The notes: generated by a model from the letters alone, not told the origin. Counted from the first letter of the stretch, positions 34,489 to 42,777 are shown. The stretch is 64,000 nucleotides of DNA from Variovorax sp. UMC13 (GCF_014170375.1 NZ_LZZW01000041.1:44372-108371), one strand, 5' to 3'. Numbers and translations: made by a program.

Positions 34489-35598
34489 TCAGGACGCCGT
34501 CGCGTCGCGGCGGTACAGGCGGCCGCGGTCGAACACGCCGGCCGGGTCGAACTCCTGCTGCAGGGCCGCATGGATGCGCATCAGCGGCGCCGACGGGCGC
34601 TCGAAGCGCGGCAGTGGCGATGCCGTCTCGCCGGCCGTGCGAAACAGCGTGGCATGGCCGCCGACCGCGGCGGCCGCGGCGCGCAGCCGCGGGCCCTCGG
34701 CCGGTGCCGCGTGGTACCAGCGCTGGCCGCCGTGCCACTCGACCAGTGGCGGCGCATCGCCGCCGAGGTCCAGCACCGGCGCGGTCTGCGGCACCGACAG
34801 GCGCCAGAGGTCGTGCCCGCCGGGGGCCTCGGTGAACCACGGCAGGCGCTGGTCGCGGCACAGGTCCCAGTCGGCCGCGGCATCGGGCTGGCGCTCGCCG
34901 CCCAACTGCGCGCAGGCCGCATCGACCGCCGCCACCGCCCCGCGCAGCCGCAGGTAGAGCACGCCCCGGCCCTGGTCCTCGACCCAGCAGCTGGCGTTGA
35001 GCGGCAGGGGCCTGCCGCCCCAGCCGTTGAGCAAATCGAGCGCCTCGGCCTGGCCGCATTCGAAGCGCAGCGTGGCCTCGGCCGGCGCCACCGGCAGCAC
35101 CTTGAGGCTGACTTCGGCGATCAGCCCCAGCACGCCCAGCGAGCCGGCCAGCACACGCGAGACGTCGTAGCCGGCCACGTTCTTCATCACCTGGCCGCCG
35201 AAGTTCAATACCTCGCCGCGGCCGTCGACCAGCATGGCGCCCAGCACGTAGTCGCGCACCGCGCCCACGCTGGCGCGCGCCGGCCCCGAGAGCCCCGCGG
35301 CCACCATGCCGCCGACGGTGCCGCCGGCCTCGAAATGCGGCGGCTCGAAGGGCAGGCACTGGCCTTGTCCGGCCAGCAGCGCTTCGAGCTCGGACAGCAG
35401 GGTCCCGGCGCGCACCGTGACCACCAGCTCGCTGGGCTCGTAGCTGCGGATGCCGGCCAGCGCGCGGGTGTCGAGCAGTTCTCCCTGCGCCGCTTCGCCG
35501 TAGAAGTCCTTGGTGCCGCCGCCGCGGATGCGCAAGGGCGTGGCGTGGGCATGGGCGGCGCGGATGCGCTCGACGATCGTTTGAAGCTCGGAGTCCAT
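34489..35598 (-). CDS. glcE: Glycolate oxidase FAD-binding subunit GlcE
   Basis: A 369-residue protein. FAD-binding (PCMH) domain motifs are PLRIRGGGTKDFYG, EPSELVVTVRAGTLLSELEALL, FEAGGTVGGMVAAGLSGPAR and GQVMKNVAGYDVSRVLAGSLG. It ends with the short GlcE-type C-domain (EFDPAGVFDRGRLY). The length fits GlcE (about 350) and not GlcD (about 500). Upstream there is only 41 bp before an SMP-30 gene, so the GlcD partner must be encoded elsewhere. Confidence 0.92.
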   Translation of the reverse strand: MDSELQTIVERIRAAHAHATPLRIRGGGTKDFYGEAAQGELLDTRALAGIRSYEPSELVVTVRAGTLLSELEALLAGQGQCLPFEPPHFEAGGTVGGMVAAGLSGPARASVGAVRDYVLGAMLVDGRGEVLNFGGQVMKNVAGYDVSRVLAGSLGVLGLIAEVSLKVLPVAPAEATLRFECGQAEALDLLNGWGGRPLPLNASCWVEDQGRGVLYLRLRGAVAAVDAACAQLGGERQPDAAADWDLCRDQRLPWFTEAPGGHDLWRLSVPQTAPVLDLGGDAPPLVEWHGGQRWYHAAPAEGPRLRAAAAAVGGHATLFRTAGETASPLPRFERPSAPLMRIHAALQQEFDPAGVFDRGRLYRRDATAS

Positions 35599-35639
35599 GC
35601 GGTCGATGGTACCGCCGGGGCCCGGCGCGATGGAGCGGG

Positions 35640-36560
35640 TCAGTCCTCGAAGAAGTGCACCGGCAGGCCCGGCACCGCGACCCGCGTGGCGAACACGCTG
35701 CCCGAGGCCGGCAGGCGCGCGCGCTCGGCCTCGCTGCGGCCCTTGGCCGCGCTGGTGACGAACAGCGTGCGCAGGTCCTCGCCGCCGAAGCAGGGCATGG
35801 TCGGGCATTGCGCGGGCAGCGCCAGCGTCTCGATCCTTCGGCCCGCGGGATCGAGGTGCACGAGCTGCGCGCCCTCGAACATCGCGACCCAGTAGTGGCC
35901 CGCCGCGTCGACGGTCGCGCCGTCGGGCCGGCCGTCGTAGGGCTGCGACGATTCGGGCGTCCAGCCCGCGGGCTTGGCGTCGAAGCGCGCGAACTCGCGC
36001 GGGTTCGACAGCACGTTGGCTTCCATCGCCCAGTCCCAGGCCTTGACCGCATGCGAGGGCGTGTCGGCCCAGTAGAGCGTGCGCGCATCGGGCGAGAAAC
36101 CCAGGCCGTTGGCGGTGGTGGCCTCGCCCGCCATCCGCGTGAGCACCGGCGTGCGGCCGCCGCGCGCGTCGAGGCAGTAGAGCGCGGCGCTGGGCCCGTC
36201 CTTGGCCTCGTTCACCGTGCCGGCCCAGAAGCGGCCCAGCGGGTCGCACTTGCCGTCGTTGAAGCGCAGCGTGCGGGTGTCGTAATCGGCGCGCGCCAGC
36301 AGCGCCAGTTCGCCGCCCCAGGTCTTCGCGCGGTAGATGCCGTCGCGCAGCGCCAGCACCAGGCCGCCGCTGCGCGCGGGCGCGATGCAGCCCGGCTCGC
36401 TGGGCAAGCGCCAGCGCTCGACCGTCGCCGAAGCGCCCTCGCCGCGCGTGCGCAGCACCTCGCGCGCCACGATGTCGATCCAGTAGAGCGCGCGTTCCTG
36501 CGGATGCCAGAACGGGGATTCGCCGAGCTGGCACAGAGAGTCTTCGATTGCATTCCACAT
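35640..36560 (-). CDS. SMP-30/gluconolactonase/LRE family protein
   Basis: A 306-residue six-bladed beta-propeller lactonase-like enzyme. The metal ligand Glu is in LGESPFWHP. RFNDGKCDPLGRFWAGT has the conserved Asn-Asp. ANGLGFSPDARTLYWADT and YDGRPDGATVDAAGHYWVA supply further metal-site residues. Likely a sugar-lactone hydrolase. The start used is MWNAIEDS; MHRMWN three codons earlier is possible. It is divergent from the enol-lactonase gene, with 137 bp between starts that hold a promoter and an operator-like palindrome. Confidence 0.87.
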   Translation of the reverse strand: MWNAIEDSLCQLGESPFWHPQERALYWIDIVAREVLRTRGEGASATVERWRLPSEPGCIAPARSGGLVLALRDGIYRAKTWGGELALLARADYDTRTLRFNDGKCDPLGRFWAGTVNEAKDGPSAALYCLDARGGRTPVLTRMAGEATTANGLGFSPDARTLYWADTPSHAVKAWDWAMEANVLSNPREFARFDAKPAGWTPESSQPYDGRPDGATVDAAGHYWVAMFEGAQLVHLDPAGRRIETLALPAQCPTMPCFGGEDLRTLFVTSAAKGRSEAERARLPASGSVFATRVAVPGLPVHFFED

Positions 36561-36594
36561 GCGATGCATTCTGCCGCGCGTCCCGGACCCCGGT

Positions 36595-36624
36595 TTGACA
36601 AAAGCGCCAAGCCGATTCGATAAT
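36595..36624 (+). promoter_or_regulatory. Sigma-70-type promoter for the enol-lactonase unit
   Basis: TTGACA at 36595-36600 matches the -35 consensus exactly. GATAAT at 36619-36624 matches the -10 in five of six positions. The spacing is 18 bp. It is unusually strong for this GC-rich sequence and points to the gene starting at 36698. Confidence 0.65.
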
Positions 36625-36638
36625 TCGCTATGCGCACG

Positions 36639-36659
36639 TTTGTGCGTTGTGCGCACAAA
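36639..36659 (+). promoter_or_regulatory. Inverted-repeat operator candidate (IclR-type)
   Basis: TTTGTGCG and CGCACAAA form a perfect 8-bp inverted repeat with a 5-bp gap, just downstream of the predicted -10. A second nested pair, TGCGCAC (36631) and GTGCGCA (36649), overlaps it. A bound repressor would block transcription. The IclR-family regulator encoded at 38983, last gene of the same unit, is the natural candidate. Confidence 0.5.
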
Positions 36660-36697
36660 ATGAATCGCACTGCTTTTTTGTTTCGCCAAGGACGCCC

Positions 36698-37474
36698 ATG
36701 CCCGCCATCGACCACGCCCGCCTTCCCTACCGCCTCGACGGGCGCGCGGATGCGCCGGTGCTGGTGCTGGGCAACTCGCTGGGCACCGATGGGCGGCTCT
36801 GGGACGCGCAGGTCGAGGCCTGGCAGCGCGACTTCCGCGTGCTGCGCTTCGAGCTGCCCGGCCATGGCGGTGCCGCGGCCTGGCCCGCGCCCTTCGACAT
36901 GGGTGCGCTCGCCGAAGCGCTGCTGGCGCTGCTCGACGACCTGGCGATCGCGCGCTGCCACTACTGCGGCCTGTCGATGGGCGGCGCCATCGGGCTCGAA
37001 CTGGCCGCGCGTGCGCCCGAGCGGGTGCAGGGCCTGGTGCTGAGCAACACCGCCGCGCAGTTCGGCGCCGCCGACTTCTGGCGCCAGCGCCTGGCGCGCG
37101 CCCGCGACGAGGGCGTGATGGCGCTGTTCGAGGCCAGCAGCGCGCGCTGGCTCACACCGGCCCAGGCCGAAGCCGAGCCCCACACGGTGGCGCTGCTGCG
37201 CGACATGTTCTCGCAGGTGAAGGCCGAGGGCTACCTGCAGTGCGGCCAGGCGGTGATGGACTTCGATTTCCGCCCGCGCCTCGCATCGCTCGCGCTGCCC
37301 GCGCTGGTGATCGCCGGCACGCACGACCTCGCGACCCCGCCGCAGCAGGGCCGCGCGCTGCACGACGGCCTGCGCGCCTCGCGCTACCTCGAGCTGCCGG
37401 TCGCGCACCTGGGCAACCTGGGTGCGCCGGCCGCCTTCGCGGACGCGGTCATGCGTTTCGCGAGCTCGACCTGA
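36698..37474 (+). CDS. Alpha/beta hydrolase, 3-oxoadipate enol-lactonase-like
   Basis: A 258-residue hydrolase. The nucleophile S93 is in YCGLSMGGAIG; the acid is Asp in IAGTHDLATPP and the base is His in VAHLGNLGAP, all as in PcaD. NSLGTDGRLWDAQ and RFELPGHGG complete the PcaD-like pattern. PcaD hydrolyses beta-ketoadipate enol-lactone in protocatechuate/catechol breakdown. No other pca genes are nearby, so the true substrate may be a different lactone. It is first of four genes on this strand ending with an IclR regulator, the class that usually controls pca genes. Confidence 0.83.
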   Translation: MPAIDHARLPYRLDGRADAPVLVLGNSLGTDGRLWDAQVEAWQRDFRVLRFELPGHGGAAAWPAPFDMGALAEALLALLDDLAIARCHYCGLSMGGAIGLELAARAPERVQGLVLSNTAAQFGAADFWRQRLARARDEGVMALFEASSARWLTPAQAEAEPHTVALLRDMFSQVKAEGYLQCGQAVMDFDFRPRLASLALPALVIAGTHDLATPPQQGRALHDGLRASRYLELPVAHLGNLGAPAAFADAVMRFASST

Positions 37475-37506
37475 TCCCTTTTTCTTCCTCGCCTTCCAGG
37501 ACCTGC

Positions 37507-37899
37507 ATGCCCGATCAACGACACGCCACCCAGACCGCCTGCTTCGCGGTGCTCGACCGCTTCATGGACGCGCTCAATGCGCACGACGCCACCGCGATGG
37601 ACGCGACCATGCACTTCCCGCACGTGCGCTTCGCGGGTGGACAGCTGCGCACCTACGAAGCGGCAGGCAGCAACCCGATGGACCTGTTCCAGAAGCTCCA
37701 GGCCGAGGACGACTGGCGCCACAGCAGCTGGCGCACGCGCGAGCTCGTGCAGTTCAGCGAAACCAAGGCGCACGTCGCGCTGAGCTACACGCGCTTTCGC
37801 AGCGACGGCTCGGTGATCGGCATCTATGAATCGCTCTACGTGCTCACGCGCGTCGACGACGCCTGGGGCATCCAGATGCGCTCGAGCTTCGGTCCCTGA
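37507..37899 (+). CDS. NTF2/SnoaL-like fold protein
   Basis: A 130-residue single-domain protein. LDRFMDALNAHDATAMDATMHFPHVRFAGG is the first helix-strand part of the NTF2-like cone, with later strands SYTRFRSDGSVIGIYESLYVLTRVDDAWGIQMRSSF. Proteins of this fold serve as isomerases, dehydratases or ligand binders. It lies 32 bp after the enol-lactonase gene and 41 bp before the Bug protein gene, so it is probably part of the same pathway. No catalytic residues can be assigned with confidence. Confidence 0.75.
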   Translation: MPDQRHATQTACFAVLDRFMDALNAHDATAMDATMHFPHVRFAGGQLRTYEAAGSNPMDLFQKLQAEDDWRHSSWRTRELVQFSETKAHVALSYTRFRSDGSVIGIYESLYVLTRVDDAWGIQMRSSFGP

Positions 37900-37940
37900 G
37901 CGGGCCATCCACCTTCCTCCTTCAGCGAGTCTTTTTTTTC

Positions 37941-38915
37941 ATGAACACACGCTTCTTCCTCCGCGCCGTCGCCGGTGCCGCCCTGCTCGCCTCGGTGGCG
38001 GGCCTGGCCTCTGCCCAGGCCGCGTTCCCCGATGCGCCCGTGCGCCTGGTGATCCCCTTCCCGCCGGGCTCGGCCTCCGACACCATCGCGCGCACGCTGG
38101 CGAGCTCGGCCGCGCGCAGCCTGGGCCAGCCGGTGATCGTCGACAACAAGGCCGGCGGCGACGGCATCATCTCGGCCTCGGAAGTGGCGCGCGCCCGGCC
38201 CGACGGGCTGACGCTGCTCTATGGCACCAACAGCGCGCTGTCGGCCTCGCCCGCGCTGAAGAAGAAGCTGCCCTACGACCCGGTGGCCAGCTTCGCGCCG
38301 GTGAGCTCGCTCGGGCGCTACACCTTCTTCCTCTACGTCAATGCGGGGCTGTCGGCCAAGTCGGTGGCGGAACTGATCGATGTGGCGAAGAAGCGCCCGG
38401 GCCAGCTCAACTTCGCGACCGGCAACACCACGGCGCTGGTGTCCTCGCTGCAGTTCAATTCGATCAGCGGCATCCGCATGGAACACGTGGCCTACAAGGG
38501 CGAGCCGGCCGCGATCCTCGACGTGCTGAGCAACCAGGTGCAGGTGATGTTCGGCAATCCGGCGCTGGGCATTCCACACCTGGCGACCGGCAAGCTGCGC
38601 GTGCTGGCCACCACCTCGCGCGCGCGCAGCCCGCTGCTGCCGGACGTGCCCACCCTCACCGAGGCCGGCGTGCAGGGCTTCAACATCACCTCGTGGGCCG
38701 GGCTCTTCGCGCCCGCGAACACGCCGGCCGACCGCGTCGCCAAGCTGCGCGCGGCCTTCCACGATGCGATGAAGGACCCGGTCGTGATCGGCACGCTGGA
38801 GAAGCAGGGCTTCGAGCTGGTGCCCAGCGACGGCGCCGGCCTGACCCAGCTGGTGAAGGAGCAGCTGGTGCGCTACGGCGACACCATCCGCGCGGCGGGC
38901 ATCCAGCCCGAGTGA
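37941..38915 (+). CDS. Bug-family TTT solute-binding protein
   Basis: A 324-residue exported receptor. The signal peptide ends near ASA-QA. Bug loops are VIPFPPGSASDTIARTLA and VDNKAGGDGIISASEVA, then KKKLPYDPVASFAPVS and GQLNFATGNTTALVSSLQF. It probably captures the carboxylate handled by the enol-lactonase and SnoaL-like enzymes encoded just upstream. It lacks adjacent TctA/TctB permease genes. Only distantly similar to the Bug protein at 22930, mainly in the family motifs. Confidence 0.9.
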   Translation: MNTRFFLRAVAGAALLASVAGLASAQAAFPDAPVRLVIPFPPGSASDTIARTLASSAARSLGQPVIVDNKAGGDGIISASEVARARPDGLTLLYGTNSALSASPALKKKLPYDPVASFAPVSSLGRYTFFLYVNAGLSAKSVAELIDVAKKRPGQLNFATGNTTALVSSLQFNSISGIRMEHVAYKGEPAAILDVLSNQVQVMFGNPALGIPHLATGKLRVLATTSRARSPLLPDVPTLTEAGVQGFNITSWAGLFAPANTPADRVAKLRAAFHDAMKDPVVIGTLEKQGFELVPSDGAGLTQLVKEQLVRYGDTIRAAGIQPE

Positions 38916-38982
38916 CGGGGCGCGGCGATCGCGTCGGGCTGGGCTAGACTTTGCGCCCTCTCAGCCCGCCGATTGCACGCCC

Positions 38983-39762
38983 TTGGAACCGCGCCCCGTC
39001 GAATCCAGCACCTACGTCGACGCCTTCGCGCGCGGCCTCTCCGTGATCGGCGCCTTCGATGCCGAGCACCCCGAACTCACGCTGTCGGAAGTCGCGGCCA
39101 TCGCGGGCGTCAGCCGCGCCGCCGCGCGCCGCCTGCTGCTCACGCTGTGCCACCTGGGCTATGCGCTCAACAACGGCCGCAGCTTCAGGCTCACGCCCAA
39201 GGTGATGCGGCTGGGCTATGCCTACCTGTCGGGCCTGCCGATCACCGACATCGTCGAGCCCTACGTGGTCGACCTGGCCGAGAAGACCGGCGAGTCGTGC
39301 TCGGTCTGCGTGCTCGACGGCCACGAGGTGGTCTACGTGGCGCGTGCCTCGACGCGGCGCGTGATGTCGCTCAACCTCTCGGTCGGCACGCGGCTGCCGG
39401 CCTGGGCGACGGCCACCGGCCGCATCCTGCTGGGCGGTCTCGACGAGGCCGACCGCGCCGAACGCCTGCGCCAGAGCGACCTGCGGCCGCTCACGCCGCG
39501 CTCCGAGACCGACATCGGCCGGCTCGAGGCGCTGATCCAGCGCGCGCACAAGGACGGCCACTGCTGGGTCAACCAGGAACTCGAAAGCGGCCTCACGGCC
39601 GTGGCCATGCCCCTGCGCGACCGCGGCGGCCAGATCGTGGCCGCGATCAACGTGGCGGGCCATGCGGAGCGCAACTCCAAGCAGCGCATGCTCAAGGAAC
39701 AGCTGCCGCTGCTGACCGAGGCCGCGGCCCAGATCAACGCCGCCCTGCGCGCCACGCGCTGA
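38983..39762 (+). CDS. IclR-family regulator (PcaR/PobR-like)
   Basis: A 259-residue protein with an N-terminal winged helix (ELTLSEVAAIAGVSRAAARRLLLTL, about 31-55) and the IclR effector domain (CSVCVLDGHEVVYVARA, GTRLPAWATATGRILLG, GLTAVAMPLRDRGGQIVAAINVAG). Start YVDAFARGLSVIGAFD is the PcaR/PobR/CatR subgroup form, which controls aromatic-acid catabolism. The start codon is TTG (38983); no ATG or GTG fits. It is likely the sensor for the enol-lactonase unit, acting at the palindrome at 36639. Confidence 0.9.
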   Translation: MEPRPVESSTYVDAFARGLSVIGAFDAEHPELTLSEVAAIAGVSRAAARRLLLTLCHLGYALNNGRSFRLTPKVMRLGYAYLSGLPITDIVEPYVVDLAEKTGESCSVCVLDGHEVVYVARASTRRVMSLNLSVGTRLPAWATATGRILLGGLDEADRAERLRQSDLRPLTPRSETDIGRLEALIQRAHKDGHCWVNQELESGLTAVAMPLRDRGGQIVAAINVAGHAERNSKQRMLKEQLPLLTEAAAQINAALRATR

Positions 39763-39793
39763 GCCCTGCCGCAACGCGGCGCCCTCCCCGGAC

Positions 39794-39828
39794 AAAAAAA
39801 AGCCCGCGACGCCGAAGCGCTGCGGGCT
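39794..39828 (-). terminator. Intrinsic terminator, minus strand (downstream of amtB)
   Basis: AGCCCGC (39801-39807) pairs with GCGGGCT (39822-39828) around a GC-rich loop. On the minus strand the stem is followed by a run of eight T (the A run at 39794-39801). It would end transcription coming from amtB about 150 bp upstream. On the plus strand there is no T run, so it would not efficiently end the IclR transcript. Confidence 0.7.
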
Positions 39829-39880
39829 GAACATCCGAGGAGACTCTCGCGTAGAAACTCGTTCCGCTCTTCTCCCCTTC

Positions 39881-39967
39881 CAGGAACACCGCGGAACCGG
39901 CTCTGCCGGGCCGCCGGTGTTGCCCCCTTGAGGGGGAAGGGCCAGGCGACACGCAGTGCGCCTGGAC
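39881..39967. repeat. Dispersed intergenic repeat, copy B
   Basis: Second copy of the family: CACCGCGGAACCGGC, GCCGGGCCGCCGGTG, GCCCCCTTGAGGGGG, then GCGACACGCAGTGCGCCTGG. It differs from copies A, C and D by GAAGGGCCAG in place of GGTTGGCGAAG. It ends 12 bp after the stop of amtB (minus strand). Confidence 0.82.
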
Positions 39968-39978
39968 CCTCGAGGGTG

Positions 39979-41394
39979 TTACCTGTTATATGCGGTCTCA
40001 CCGTGCGAGGAGATGTCGAGGCCTTCGCGCTCTTCTTCTTCCGTCACACGCAGGCCGACGACCAGGTCGGCGATCTTGAAGGCGATGAAGGCCACCACGC
40101 CGGACCAGACGATGGTGAACACCACGCTCTTGACCTGCACCCAGACCTGGGCGCCCATCGAGAAGGTGTCGGGGGTCAGGCCACCCGTGCCGCCCAGGCT
40201 CTGCGAAGCGAACACACCGGTCAGGATGGCACCCAGGATGCCGCCCACGCCGTGCACGCCGAACACGTCGAACGCGTCGTCGGCGCCCAGCATGCGCTTG
40301 AGGCCGCTCACACCCCACAGGCAGACCAGGCCGGCCAGCAGGCCCAGCACGATCGAACCCATCGGGCCGACGAAGCCGGCGGCCGGCGTCACGGCAACCA
40401 GGCCGGCGACGGCACCCGAAGCGGCGCCCAGCATCGAGGCCTTGCCCTTGTGCATGCTCTCGCCCAGGATCCACGACAGCGTCGCGGCGGCGGTGGCCAG
40501 CACCGTGTTGATGAAGGCCAGGCCGGCCGCACCGTTGGCCGCACCGGCCGAGCCGGCGTTGAAGCCGAACCAGCCCACCCACAGCAGCGAGGCACCGACC
40601 ATGGTCAGCGTCAGCGAGTGCGGCGTGAAGGCTTCCTTGCCGTAGCCCAGGCGCTTGCCGACCATGTAGGCACCGACCAGGCCGGCGATACCGGCGTTGA
40701 TGTGCACCACGGTGCCGCCAGCGAAGTCGAGCGCGCCGTCCTTGCCCAGCAGGCCGCCGCCCCAGACGATGTGCGCCATCGGCAGGTAGCTGAAGGTGAA
40801 CCAGATCACGGCGAACAGCAGCACGGCCGAGAACTTGGCGCGTTCGGCGAAGGCGCCCACGATCAGCGCCACGGTGATGGCGGCGAAGGTGCCCTGGAAG
40901 GCGATGAACACGTGTTCGGGGATGGTCGTCAGCGCGCCGAAGGTCTCGGTGGTGACGCCCTTCAGGAAGATCTTGTCCAGACCGCCGATGAAGTTGCCGT
41001 CGCCCGAGAACGCCAGGCTGTAGCCGTAGATGGCCCACAGGATGCTGATCAGCGAGAAGATGACGAAGACCTGCATCAGCACCGACAGCATGTTCTTCGA
41101 GCGGCCCAGGCCGCCGTAGAACAGCGCGAGGCCGGGGATGGTCATCAGGATGACCAGCAGGGTCGAGGTCAGCATCCAGGCGGTGTCGCCGGAATCGACC
41201 TTCGGAACCGGGGCCGCGGCGGGTGCAGCGGCAGCGGGGGCCGCTGCGGCGACCGGGGCGGGTGCGGCGGCCGGTGCGGCGGCTGCGGGCGCCGACGCGG
41301 CGGGTTCAGCCGCGGTCGGCGTCTGGGCGAAGCCGGAGACACCGGCGGTGAGCACGCTCAAGCCGAGCGCCAACGAGACAAGCAGTTTTTTCAT
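39979..41394 (-). CDS. amtB: Ammonium transporter AmtB
   Basis: A 471-residue channel. A signal peptide (MKKLLVSLALGLSVLTAGVSGFAQ) is followed by an unusually long Ala/Pro-rich periplasmic stretch (about 25-64). The 11-helix Amt core has DTAWMLTSTLLVILMTIPGLALFYGG, WFTFSYLPMAHIVWG with a pore His, VVHINAGIAGLVGAYMVGKR, and GAFVHGVGG-like FGVHGVGGILGA with the second His. It moves ammonia/ammonium when nitrogen is scarce and is shut by GlnK. It lies 34 bp after glnK in one unit behind a sigma-54 promoter. Confidence 0.95.
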   Translation of the reverse strand: MKKLLVSLALGLSVLTAGVSGFAQTPTAAEPAASAPAAAAPAAAPAPVAAAAPAAAAPAAAPVPKVDSGDTAWMLTSTLLVILMTIPGLALFYGGLGRSKNMLSVLMQVFVIFSLISILWAIYGYSLAFSGDGNFIGGLDKIFLKGVTTETFGALTTIPEHVFIAFQGTFAAITVALIVGAFAERAKFSAVLLFAVIWFTFSYLPMAHIVWGGGLLGKDGALDFAGGTVVHINAGIAGLVGAYMVGKRLGYGKEAFTPHSLTLTMVGASLLWVGWFGFNAGSAGAANGAAGLAFINTVLATAAATLSWILGESMHKGKASMLGAASGAVAGLVAVTPAAGFVGPMGSIVLGLLAGLVCLWGVSGLKRMLGADDAFDVFGVHGVGGILGAILTGVFASQSLGGTGGLTPDTFSMGAQVWVQVKSVVFTIVWSGVVAFIAFKIADLVVGLRVTEEEEREGLDISSHGETAYNR

Positions 41395-41428
41395 GTCGAT
41401 TGTTCTTTCGTGCCGTGATGCGCTGGAA

Positions 41429-41767
41429 TCAGAGGGCCTCGCGGCCGGTTTCGCCGGTGCGGATGCGCACGACCTGCTCCAGGTTGTAGACGAAGATCTT
41501 CCCGTCGCCGATCTTGCCGGTGCGCGCCGCGCCTTCCACGGCCTCGATCACGCGATCGACCAGTTCGTCGGCCACGGCCGCTTCGATCTTGACCTTGGGC
41601 AGGAAGTCGACGACGTACTCGGCGCCGCGGTAGAGCTCGGTGTGGCCCTTCTGGCGGCCGAAGCCCTTGACTTCCGTCACGGTGATGCCCTGCACACCGA
41701 TCGTCGAGAGGGCTTCGCGCACCTCGTCGAGCTTGAATGGTTTGATGATGGCTGTGACCAGCTTCAT
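41429..41767 (-). CDS. glnK: PII nitrogen regulatory protein GlnK
   Basis: A 112-residue PII trimer subunit. Y51 in YRGAEYVVDFLPK on the T-loop is the uridylylation site. KGFGRQKGHTELYRG (ATP/2-oxoglutarate site) and the B-loop TGKIGDGKIFV are intact. It binds AmtB to block transport and reports nitrogen state to GlnE/NtrB-type partners. An AGGAGA ribosome-binding site precedes the ATG. It sits between torF and amtB, the usual arrangement in betaproteobacteria. Confidence 0.96.
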   Translation of the reverse strand: MKLVTAIIKPFKLDEVREALSTIGVQGITVTEVKGFGRQKGHTELYRGAEYVVDFLPKVKIEAAVADELVDRVIEAVEGAARTGKIGDGKIFVYNLEQVVRIRTGETGREAL

Positions 41768-41829
41768 GGAATTTCTCCTGGAGATGAAAGGGGGCGGCGC
41801 GGCAGCATGGGCCGCGCCTTGTTCTTTGT

Positions 41830-42564
41830 TCAGAGCGTCTTGCTGAGCGTGACGATGGCGCGCGCCTTGTTCACGTCGCCGAAGAAGGCCTTCTTGTTGG
41901 CGCCCTGCACGCCGCCGTAGAGCGCCACGCCGCTGCCGAAGTCGTACGACACGCCCACGGCGTAGTCGACGTAGTTGGGCACGCCCAGGTCCTTGATGTC
42001 GCTGGCGAAGCGGGTGTAGCCGACGTTGGCCTTGAGCGTCAGCGAGGGCGCCACTTCCTGGGCGAAGCCGAGGTTCAGGTAGCCGGTGTTCTGGCCCTTG
42101 AGGCCCGAACCCGAGTTCTCGCCGGCCCAGCCGAAGTAGTCCTTCGAGATGGTGTGCGAGTACTTGAGCGTCAGCGGGCCGTAGCTGCCGGCGACATAGA
42201 GCTCGGTCGTGTTGCCGTTCTTGTTGCCCGGGTAGATGTAGGTCAGCGCGCCCAGATCCCAGCCGATGCCGCCGGCCGAGAACTTGTAGCCGCCGTAGAG
42301 GTCGCTCTCGATGCTGTTGCCCGGCAGCCAGTCGACGCTGGAGTTCCAGTTGCCCACATACCAGCCGGTCTCGCCGAAGGCGTAGTCGAAGCCGCCCTGG
42401 ATCGCCGGCTTGACGGCCTTGCTCTTGCTCGAATCCTGGTCCTGGCCGCGGAACTTGTAGTTGCTGGTCAGGGCGACGTTGGCCGAGAGCTGGGCGCTCG
42501 CGAACATCGGCAGGGCGGCAAGGGCGGCCACGGCCAGGGCCTGGGCGGTTTTACGGTGCATCAT
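41830..42564 (-). CDS. TorF-family outer-membrane porin-like protein
   Basis: A 244-residue protein of the TIGR02001 type. The signal peptide ends near FASA-Q. The mature chain is a series of amphipathic beta strands (NVALTSNYKFRGQDQDS, YVGNWNSSVDW, LKYSHTISKDYFGW) ending with the aromatic-poor KTL terminus. It probably forms a small outer-membrane barrel for nitrogen compounds, because it is first in the glnK-amtB unit. Start codon choice is between two adjacent ATGs (42564 or 42561), 8 nt after GAGGAG. Confidence 0.88.
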   Translation of the reverse strand: MMHRKTAQALAVAALAALPMFASAQLSANVALTSNYKFRGQDQDSSKSKAVKPAIQGGFDYAFGETGWYVGNWNSSVDWLPGNSIESDLYGGYKFSAGGIGWDLGALTYIYPGNKNGNTTELYVAGSYGPLTLKYSHTISKDYFGWAGENSGSGLKGQNTGYLNLGFAQEVAPSLTLKANVGYTRFASDIKDLGVPNYVDYAVGVSYDFGSGVALYGGVQGANKKAFFGDVNKARAIVTLSKTL

Positions 42565-42610
42565 CGAACGGCTCCTCGGGAAATTGGAAGGTAGGGGGAA
42601 CCTTCTTAAA

Positions 42611-42625
42611 GCAGGGAGCGTGCCA
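42611..42625 (-). promoter_or_regulatory. Sigma-54 promoter of torF-glnK-amtB
   Basis: On the minus strand the sequence TTGGCACG CTCC CTGCTTT has GG (-24) and GC (-12) exactly 10 bp apart, matching the TGGCAC-N5-TGC consensus of RpoN. Transcription would start about 35 bp ahead of the torF ATG. A weak NtrC-like half-site pair, GCACCATGTTGGGG (42752-42765), lies some 140 bp upstream and next to the comM start. Confidence 0.8.
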
Positions 42626-42777
42626 AATGCGCCAGACCGCCTGTCACCGGGCTGGCCATCGGGGGAGAAGACGGTTGCGCCGCGTTACCGGCGTGTTTCA
42701 AATCCAGGTTGCGCACCAATGTGAGCTGTGCCCCTACGAGGCCGCCACCGCGCACCATGTTGGGGAAAGGGAGCGGA

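Noticed and set aside
36630..37043. Alternative plus-strand gene starting at 36630 in another frame over the enol-lactonase
   Set aside because: It lacks the hydrolase motifs and is the +1 shadow of the supported frame; its start lies in the operator region.
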